Part shown: in pieces, positions 55,560 through 64,000 of the stretch
Numbering within the stretch: position 1 is the stretch's first letter
How the letters are laid out: every line of letters starts with the position of its first letter
Origin: Heligmosomoides polygyrus polygyrus
Taxonomy: Eukaryota; Nematoda; Chromadorea; Rhabditida; Heligmosomidae
NCBI GenBank assembly: GCA_947396885.1
Contig: OX377204.1
Coordinates: 41,501,975 to 41,565,974 of the forward strand
Direction of reading: 5' to 3'
DNA length: 64,000 bases
Made by a program: the position numbers and the translations under genes
Notes under the pieces: model-generated
Told to the model about the DNA's origin: nothing
The model's input: only the letters and a program-made list of their open reading frames with translations
Databases searched by the model: none

Positions 55560-58500
55560 ATGATTGTGTGGTTACTGTTGTTCTCGACGCCAACCGTCTA
55601 TGGTAAGATCCATCTCAACCTTCTTGATCACTATTGTGTGTCTCAGAATCACGACTCGCGTCTAACCACATTCACTTCAAAGCGAAAGAGACAACTAACG
55701 TGGCTGCCGTTGTTGTGAAAGACATTTGTCAGACAGATAAGCGTAATGAATAGTGACCATACTAGTTACTTGACAACGCTCCAAGTTTCGAACGGTTCTC
55801 AGAAAGTATAACTAGTTGCCCCGTCCTTATAGGAGCGTCCCCAATAACTATGCTAGGGTGGAGAGGAGAGTGCGGCAGAGCCTAGCGATGTTGAGATGGG
55901 CTTGTCGACGCGAGAGAAATCGGCCAAAAGTGCTTTTCAGGTGCCTCGATCCCCACGCAACCGGTAATTCCGACGGCCAGCGCCTGTCTCCAGGGGTGCT
56001 TCGACGCAGGCAGCGTCGTGAACGCCGCCTTCGATCTGCTCAACTTCAAGAGCATCGCCGTCGACATCGAGAACTTCTGCAGGTCCGTGCCATTTCCGTC
56101 ATCGCAGCGTCCACTGCAGCTGACCCTTGCGCTGCGTTAGACCATTCCGCATCACTGCGCCGAAAACAAACAACAATTCGATTCTTCCAAGTTTTTGCCA
56201 AGGCCGTTTCACAGCGACGCAAGTGTCTGTGCCCAAGTCGTTTCGGCGCCGCTCTCCCTTCGCCATCGCGCCGTCGGAACAGGACGTGATCGAAGACTAG
56301 GTTCCGTACAAGGGGACAGCGGGACTGTGGCAGGGGGCTGTGCAGCTTAGCGGCCTCTATTAGGAGCACAGTGATATACGCTAGCTGAGCAAACCGTGAT
56401 ATCTTGATTGTTGCAGCAGCTGCAAGATCCACACTTTGAGTGCAGCTCGAGCTATTATTACAACTAACTGTGTGCATTTAGATGTACGAAACCTACTAGG
56501 AGCTACCGACTTGCTGTCATTCTCTGCGGTTGTCACTGTGTTAACTAGGAACGTTTCCAAAGAAGTGAGGCGCTCAGACCACAACTCAAGAAAGATTACT
56601 AGAGGCTTCTGTACAGCTTCTCTATCGTACTCCATGAACAATTCTGAATTCCCTGCCCATGGAGCTATGGTGATCTGTATTTTGGGCGAAGCTTCTTTTC
56701 CGCACCTCGAATCAGATCTCAGTTTTGTTACCTTGTACAGTAAACGCGTACTCATGTTCTCTGCGAGATACCGTAGAAGACTAATCTACGGAGTATGTTG
56801 AAAAGAAGCCCCTTTCTTAATCCCTTTTGCCCGTGTCAGGGAGCTGCTTACGGCTCAGACATTACAGTAAAGAGCAAGATTGATGTATACATCTGTTTGG
56901 CAACACCAGAAGGTAGGGGCTATAGAGCGGAAAATGAAATGTGCTCTATTGTGAGCGTGACCTAAGTGCTTAACCAAATTTGGCGACCTTTTCGAGACAT
57001 TTGGTGCCTTCGTGCTGTCCATCTGTTCGTATTGCTCTTAGCTGAACTGTAAGAAAACGAATAATGTAATAGATTGTAGACAGGCTTGCGAGATGGGAGC
57101 GAAGAAACGCTGAAGAGAACCAGCGGTTTACTACGTACTCGCTGTGCGCCGTAAGAAGTGAAACGAACTCATTAATAAATTGAGCCACATCCTACAACTT
57201 ATGGGTACTTTTTTCAGGGTGAGATACTTTTTTTGATTACTTTGGTAAAAATTCTCAACTTTACGTAAAGGTATGTAGTTTCTGAAAAATCGTTGGAGGG
57301 AATCTTCCAAGGAAAGGATTTTTAGGGTCGCCGAGCCGTCAGATTTAACAGAACTGGAAACAGACCCGGCCATGCATGCAGTAGGTTGAGCAGTTTCTGA
57401 CGAGGGTCATTGAAACCTTGTACAGATGTGGGAATACGATTTCTGCGGTGACATGGGCGTCTGCCATTGCGTTGTGAATGCCCACGGTTTGGATCACTTC
57501 CTCATCGTATGTTCTAAGAGGGATGTGAGTGTGATCTCGGTATGAGGATGTCGTGGGCTGCTGCATGAACGTCTGTGCCATTTGCTTCACAGAGTCGCCG
57601 ATTCGCAAGCCAAGGCCTCATTCCATGTGGAACCGGACAAAGGTGATATTGCAAAGGTTGCACAATTTAGTTTCTCCTTGTTCCATGTACGTCGACATCT
57701 ATAACTTCAACGAACGCAGCCTGACGAAGCCAGTGATAAGAAGTGATGAATGATAGCCACATTCGGAAGTGAACGGAAACTTCTAATGATAACATGACAT
57801 TAAACTTCCTTGGCTTCAAAGAAGGGAAGGCACGGAGATGGATGCTGATGACAGTGCACCAGCCACGATGCGTTTACGGCTTACGCTCTCCCCGCGAACC
57901 TAGGTAGAGTTGAAAGGATATGTTTATATTCTCGAATAGGACTGAAATTAAATTTCACACGGAAGCTGCAAAGCCATCCACTCCTCCCGAGCAAGCTATC
58001 TTCATTTTGACCTCGCTGAGAGTTCCAGTTCGCTGTAGCGGTTACTGTCGCCATCTCTGTGCATCGTCTTTATCAAACTTTTATTACCTTTAAATTCGCT
58101 TTCCCTGCAAACAGCAAGAGTAATGATGAACAAGGACCGACGTTAATCCTTCTTGGGAAGCTCCATGTGATTGAAGGTTTGCTTGTCCTGATCCGGAAAC
58201 GAACCATGTCACGCGAAATCATGCCTACTGCCGACGGCGCTTCCCGCAAACCGAGCTACGGGCTCATGATACTGGTGCAGTTTCGGATGTTACGTAGAGC
58301 TAAACAACCTGTGCCTCGTTTTTCTCAGTCTATAGAATGCTCTGCTTTGCCCTGAACACGCTGAAGCGGTGCGGTAGAGACCCCATCTTGAATTCATACA
58401 GCGTCAAGATGGGACGAGCGCCAACTATGGGAAGCGAACTGACGGATGAGACGGCGAGCGTTTTTTCCTCCTCTCACCATCAGACTCATGCGTTCCGCGT

Positions 58501-61500
58501 TCGGCTACCGAATTGGGTCGGCCACTTTCGTGAGGAGGTTGCGAGCAACAACCTTGAACACTGCTTCCCCCAAGAAGAAATGTGCTGAAACGCTTGCGAC
58601 CAAATGATGACCCCATCGAGGTCGATTTGCGGACGTAACCTCGTCGCATTTTCAGTTTGAACTCGGCCCTGCTGAAGTGTGGACGAGAATGTCCGTCGGA
58701 GCAGATTCGCGAGTTGGAAGCTCGGACTCAAGCTAGCTCGTTCATCTGCGGAGAAAAGGTGGAAGGTGAGTTCTTTGTGCGCTCTGAGCTCCACCATGTT
58801 GCCAGTTTGCGAACCTCGCACGTGGTAATGGACACGAACAGCAGGATAGGATTCATCAAAAGTCAGTCAGCTCTTTAGAATTCCGGCTAGTCTCCGGATG
58901 TCTCGAAGGCGCTCCTGATGTAACACTGAAGTGCGCCACCGAGTGTGAGGTGCCGACGGACGTGCCACTTCGACTAGACTCCTCTGCAGCGGCATCGGTG
59001 AATCCAACAGTGTTTCTGGACGGCGTTGCGGGTACATGCAAGTGAGTTTCTCTTTCGAACAGTGGGTCATATACACGGAGCGGTCAGTGCTTCTTAGAAA
59101 AGGAATCAACAAATGTGCGAAGCAACTTTTATATAAACGCAGGGGTTGAAGGGAAACATTAAGGGCTGCCAAGAACCCTTTACTAAGATTAGAAGAGTAC
59201 GCAGATGTCCACCAAGTCAGTTCGTTTTTGGAAAAGGTTCACTGCCTTATGCGCTCTGCGATGGACAGGGGGAAAGCGTAACAGTAGTAGAAGAGGAAAA
59301 AGCACTAGCTTTACTGGAACCAGAAGATGCGAAAACACCACTCTGTTGGGAGGAACGTCACAACAACCTCTAAGCGCCATGCATTCATCTCCCGAAAAAG
59401 CCAACGCAGCAAGCAAGTGTCGGATGCGTTCTTAAGAAGCCTCTGTTAAAAGGCGGAAAGGTGCCATCGATATTTGCTGCTTTCCAGTCGAGCCACTCGT
59501 TCAGAGTCATGATATGCGAGCGGTGCTCGACTGACACGAGGTGTGACAGAATTACCTGCGCGCACATAATTCAATGTTATGGCAAGATCGACCGAGTTAA
59601 CCTGAACTATGACTGAATGTTGCGCCAGCCTTTTCGCATATGTACATGGCATTCGCTGTATGGACACTAGCTCACAGCTCGTACCCAATAAATAAACAAA
59701 CAAATAAATACACGAATAATGTCATGTGGTTATCAACAAAATGAACAAACTTATCGCTAGCAAAATAGTGACCTATAAATTGCTCATTAAGATGGACATG
59801 CTAAGCAGTAAAAGAAACCACCACGAAATGAACTGTAGGAAGAAGAAAATTCATTAAGCCTCTAAGGGTTAAGGCTGCCGCAGTATTCTGGACTGAGATG
59901 TAATTTTACGGATTTCTTGAAGGCATTGTAGCCCAATGTTAAATTACGCTTCTCGAAGCCTCTCAAACGAGTACACGTGCACTACCTACTACACATTGGA
60001 TCCGATCGACAATCCTTGGATAATGGGTGATTCGGATGACGCTAGGTTTCGCAGGCCACGGATTTGGATGATTCGGAGAACGAAGATTTTGAGGACCTCG
60101 TATTTTTGGATGATTTTGCGATTTATTACATTTTATTATGATTTATTTTTGGATAAAGGTGATTTTGCGGGCCCGGGATTTTCGGATGACTCAGGTCGAG
60201 GTATCCGAATCGGATATCCGAGAATGATTAATTGGGATCCAATGTATACTACCTAATATGGCTTCACTGTTCTATGGCAAATCGCAACCAGGCCAACTAC
60301 GGCAAGTGGCGACGTGGTGGTCGCAGCTTGGCCGCCCCGACGTTCTAGGTGAACCCGCCGTCAAATAAACGGAGCTGGCTTCTGCTTCAGTTCTTTTGCG
60401 CCTTACATCTAGCGAAGGAAACGTGGGGGGTGTTGATGGAAGCTGTACTGAGGTCAAGTTCTGTGAAGCGGGGAGGTCCGCCGTTCTCATTCAGCATGTA
60501 ATAGTTCTCAGCTTTTCCTGCTTTTCCATTCCTTTCACTGAGCTCGCTAAAGCTGCCCATAGCGTTTTTCGTCCGTCCGTTGTCCGATGCTCGTGGTAGC
60601 CTTGCAAGCGCGTAGAAGCGCAAGAATGACTCTGTCAAAACTGGTAGTCCTCTTAGGTCGTAATAATTCTCGTTCAAATATGTCGATTAGGGCTGAAAAT
60701 ATGTGGAGGAAATTTTTAGATTATGATATTGCATATGGGAGAATTTGCGAATTTCACGCGCACACGCACATTTCCCTGACCTCCTTGATTTTTGGAAAAA
60801 AAAGTTGGTAAAAAAAGCGACAGAAAGAAACAGCTTCAAAGAAACTGCACCAGGCTCCTTGAGGGCAGGTGTCCCATTTCTTATGGAGCGAACTTTGTAG
60901 TTGCAGCTTGCTCTGCACTGTAGAAAATTGAAAATATCTGGTTCCTCATCAATATTTTACAAAAAAGAAAACGAAAAACATGCAGTATGGCTTAGAGAAT
61001 GTGCGTTCAACTGAAAGCAGTGCGGTAAAAGAGAGTTTTGAGCAAAGTGGTCAGTTCTTCTAAAGACGGCTTCTCGTCTTGCTATATGTAACTACAGTGC
61101 GAGGAAGTGCTTTTAGTCGTTATCTACAGAAAGGGCAGGCAGCTATTTTAGGAAACACGTGTGCGTGCTGAAGTGCGCACAAAAAGGTTTCAACAAGGAG
61201 TGCGCCGGAGCTGGCGACCTCTTCAGGGTGAGCCCTTATAGGAGCACACAACTCGTTTTGAGCCCAACAACCAGTGAGCTTTCAGGATGTTGCGCGACAT
61301 CAAGTCGGAAGCGGAATCGAAATGTTGACCGACGCGTCTACTGATGAGAATGCCACTACTATCCATGTTATGGCCGAGAACTACCTTAAGAACCTACCAA
61401 GTGAATGCGCCTTCCTGAAGGATCTGCACGAGTTTGACGAGGTAAAGATGCGATTCAAAAACCTTGTATGAAGAGTTGATGAACCGAAGTTGGTGCATAA

Positions 61501-63534
61501 GAAGTACCATCTGATTCCTTGTAGGTCGTGGAATCCGACATTGGCACAACCTCCGAGATCGTTGCCACCTCAACAATTCCTTCTGCCAAAGTGGCGACAG
61601 AAGCAGAAGGCGGGGATGTGGATGAAGCCACGAAAGAGGCTGAGAAGGCTGTGACCGTAGAGGACGAGGTAAGAGCTTCGATCTAGACGTAGAACTCTGT
61701 TCTTCGGGAATTCCCCCAGGCTATTGAAATTCGAAGGACTTTACACATCCCGATTCTTATGGGGATGCGCTGTAGCACAATATGTAACAGCGATGCTTGC
61801 TTAGTAGTGCCTTTCTCATTCGTTATGTTAGGAATATACTGATTCGTTAAAAATGCAAACGAAATTCGTTTCAGTTCTAAGAGCCCCATAGAACCTGCGC
61901 GTCCAACAAGACTTTCCGCCATTGCAATCTGTTGTTATTTTAGTAGTTTTTTGAAGTAGAAATGTACCTCTCCACTGAGAAGGCGCTTTTGAAGTACTTC
62001 TTTTTTGCCTCATAAATGCCTTCGGATATACAAGGAGAGACAAGCTACGCAGTCGCTGAATGCTAAACTTTTAAGCCAACTATCTTAGTGGAAGGAAGTT
62101 TGATGGGTGTCCGGCTTTAAGGTACACTCACCTAGTCATAACTACAGAGCAGCGGTTTTCGCCGTTAATCCAGAATGAAAACTGCTAATGGCCTTCAAGG
62201 TGCATCTGTAACGAGGCATCAGCAGAAAATTTTATTCCTAGGGAGTCGCTATCATCTTTGGGGTATGAATGTCTTTCACTATTGATGACAACCATATTTC
62301 GGGTAGCACAAGGACAGCCCCGCATGGGTATCGCATTCAGGTCTAAAGAATCTTGCACAACGCTGGTAGAGAATCATAGTGTGAACGTCCGTGAATCTAT
62401 GAAAATGTGGAATTTAACTACCGGCACATGTTTCAGTCAAAGAAGATCTGCACTTTGAGTTGTGAGATATATTTTTAGTCGTCATGCGCTATGTTGATAA
62501 GTATGCACTGAGCTGATGTTACGGGCGAATTTTGTTGTGCTCCTTTACAGGCAACAACGACGTCAGCTCTTGTTGAGGAGACGTCCTCCGAAGCGTTGGA
62601 GACTACGATAGCTCATGGCGAAGTGAGTGGTGGTGATCTTCTGTCGCTATTTACCATCGAGTCGTTCGTGGTACGCTTCCAGGGACGGCCCCATTCGAAT
62701 CTTTTCTGCTGTCTTCGCTGTAATCACTCGCTTTTGTAGTGCTTTGCTAGCATTTTACTGCGAAGAAGAGTGTTCTCGCCCCATCATCAGTCTCATGGTC
62801 AGGCCGAGAGAGGCTGGCCTTTGCATTGGGTCTTCAGGGTGGCCTTTCGTGACATCTGCTGTTCGTAATACCTGACTGTTACGGTGAATTATCGTTGCAT
62901 CGAGATGTGTCGATCAGAGTCCACTTCAATCTTGTACTTGGCCGTTTCCCACAAGCCAAGAAATTATTTTCAGGAGCAAAGCACGAAGGAGCCAATCCTA
63001 GTCGGAGGATTTGTCATGGAGACAAGTGACGAGGAAACCACCACAAGAGCGGCTACCTCGCCAGAGGTCCGTCGTCGTCTGCAATAGAGAAGTGCAAGAG
63101 GGAAGGCTGAACATGTTGTTTCCAGATGCCCGAAGAGGAGCTCGAAGAACTGGGACCACTGGTGACAGTGCCGACCCCAGTGGAGGTCACAGAAGGAAAT
63201 GTGACACCCGAAGAGGGCAAGGTATGAAGGACGAAGGAGGTTTCCGAGCTCGGGAGTGTACACCGTGCATGGTTCAGGAGCAGGCCAGAGTGGAGGGCAA
63301 TGCAGTGCTAGAGACGACGTTGACACCAACGGAGCCCGTGATCGTGGTCGACGACGCTCCTGCGGATGCCGGCGAGAACAGTATCCAAGCCGGCACCAAG
63401 GAAGAAGTGGTAGGTCACCCTCTTGATGCTTTGTCCTCACTTACCGGATCGCTTCCCTTCAGAAGTCCTCAGCGAGTGCGACGCTGGTCTTCTCGACGCT
63501 CTCCGCCGCCGTCACCGTGCTGCTCCTCGTTTAA
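55560..63534 (+). CDS. Secreted CPG4-like cysteine-rich protein, probable GPI anchor
   Basis: Thirteen exons join in frame to 464 codons: 55560-55602, 55647-55742, 55941-56082, 58656-58765, 58879-59041, 61152-61227, 61286-61441, 61525-61668, 62551-62622, 62974-63066, 63126-63221, 63278-63409, 63463-63534. Residues 1-15 (MIVWLLLFSTPTVYG) are a signal peptide. A domain of ~200 residues has 15 Cys, including CLQGC, KCGREC, KCATEC and HVCVLKC..GFNKEC. The spacing resembles the nematode chondroitin proteoglycan 4 (CPG4) domain. Next comes a Thr/Glu-rich stalk built from phase-0 exons of 24-48 codons. A hydrophobic C-terminus (LVFSTLSAAVTVLLLV) directly after KSSASA suggests GPI anchoring. N-glycosylation sites: NAT, NVT. 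Family and anchor are inferred by likeness; exon joins are firm. Binding partner and tissue unknown. Confidence 0.8.
57376..57608 (-). other. Minus-strand ORF in intron 3, possible exonuclease relic
   Basis: It contains IHNAMADAHVTAE, resembling the ExoIII (H-x-A-x-x-D-A) motif of DEDDh 3'-5' exonucleases, preceded by a plausible coding stretch (RTYDEEVIQTVG). No ExoI or ExoII motif was found nearby on that strand. It may be a retrocopy fragment or chance. It lies within the large intron 3 (56083-58655) of the CPG4-like gene, where nothing else was recognised. Confidence 0.2.
59981..60255. mobile_element. GGATCC-ended minisatellite element, copy 3
   Basis: The element is 59989-60247. Ends ACATTGGATCCGATCG and GGGATCCAATGTAT, 8-bp duplication ACTACCTA at 59981-59988 and 60248-60255. 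The interior holds degenerate GGATGATTCGGA units and GGTATCCGAATCGGATATCC. It lies in intron 5 of the CPG4-like gene and is the only copy with both ends and a duplication. Confidence 0.75.
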
Positions 63535-63705
63535 CTGTCGATTCGACTCCGCTCACACACTCCACTTTGTACAGTTCCCATAATTCTAATCGTGTAGCGA
63601 CGGAATTGAAACCGAATTTGCCGTGTGGCCTTTTGAGGATTATTCAGGAGCGAACTATTGATATCGCTGTACAGGTATTCTTTGTGTTGTCGTAGTAGAT
63701 TGACG

Positions 63706-63711
63706 AATAAA
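63706..63711 (+). terminator. AATAAA polyadenylation signal, CPG4-like gene
   Basis: Canonical hexamer 172 nt after the stop at 63532-63534. The remaining 63712-64000 shows no gene. Confidence 0.75.
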
Positions 63712-64000
63712 GTGTACTTTCTGTCGGGCATTACGTGTTTCTCTTGAGTCTTGTGGTTCCACTACTATAAACACCTATAATTTATTGAAGTTGTGATTCT
63801 CCAAAACCACTCGTTCCGTTGTGTGTTTACACATATGCGAAGCAAAAACAGAGGAAAACGACATCATTAACAAAAGAAGACGGTCGATAAAAGAAAATAG
63901 AGCACTGTCTCCTGATAAAGTGCAGACATAATTTGCGTAGTCGTAAGCTGTAGAACTGGCTTTAGGTAGGAGTCCATACGTAAGTGTAGTACGCCGTTTT

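Noticed and set aside
55816..56289. 157-codon Arg-rich ORF over exon 3 of the CPG4-like gene
   Set aside because: It is a shadow frame. The real exon (55941-56082) is in another frame, keeps phase with its neighbours and supplies the expected Cys pattern.
56417..56564. Candidate exon after 56082 with good-looking acceptor and GTGAGG donor
   Set aside because: It can be joined in frame, but skipping straight to 58656 also keeps phase and restores the Cys spacing (FC-x7-KCGREC) expected of the family.
59146..59373. 75-codon + ORF between exons 5 and 6 of the CPG4-like gene
   Set aside because: Joining 59041 directly to 61152 is phase-perfect and gives TCKKHVCVLKC; including this ORF runs into a stop.

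Overview
The window looks like nuclear DNA of a nematode, most likely a clade V parasitic (strongylid or hookworm-like) species. Genes are split into small exons with TTTCAG-type acceptors. Both complete gene models have a TTTCAG acceptor 2-10 nt upstream of the ATG, the usual picture of spliced-leader trans-splicing. One gene encodes a protein resembling the nematode CPG4 family. Most of the remaining DNA is transposon-derived. There are no bacterial operons, CRISPR arrays or rRNA genes, and I found no convincing intact tRNA.

Two host genes can be modelled almost completely, both on the + strand. The first (4253-25298, eight exons) encodes mitochondrial elongation factor Ts, the GDP/GTP exchange factor for mitochondrial EF-Tu. 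Its 1 kb of coding sequence is spread over 21 kb because introns 4 (7.6 kb) and 7 (8.5 kb) are packed with transposons. The second (55560-63534, thirteen exons, 464 codons) encodes a secreted cysteine-rich protein with a CPG4-like pattern, a Thr/Glu-rich stalk made of phase-0 cassette exons, and a hydrophobic C-terminus that looks like a GPI-anchor signal. The last two exons of a third + strand gene lie at 45443-45694; its upstream exons were not found.

Layout: 1-724 unassigned. 734-3995: Mutator-like TIR element with 9-bp target duplication, carrying a mariner relic, a MITE and satellite-like repeats. 4253-25298: EF-Ts gene. Its intron 4 contains three nested TIR elements (6968-14078, 7035-13616, 7045-11805), each with its own 9-10 bp target duplication, and the innermost carries a CR1/jockey-like LINE with both ORFs open. 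Its intron 7 contains two hAT-like elements (16751-18140, 18513-21480), the second hosting a mariner element and two MITEs. 25299-45442: repeats only as far as I can tell (SINE, minisatellites, two ~1 kb fold-back elements, RTE relics, two mariner relics, two more hAT-like elements, palindromic SINE pairs). 46828-49907: full-length RTE retrotransposon with a 15-bp target duplication and broken ORFs. 49923-55548: unassigned. 55560-63534: CPG4-like gene.

The most unusual content is structural. There is a three-deep set of TIR insertions with every target duplication still readable. There is a group of hAT-like elements sharing CAGGG ends but each carrying a different short motif iterated inside its termini. 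There are also two unrelated dispersed minisatellites, both with 42-bp monomers.
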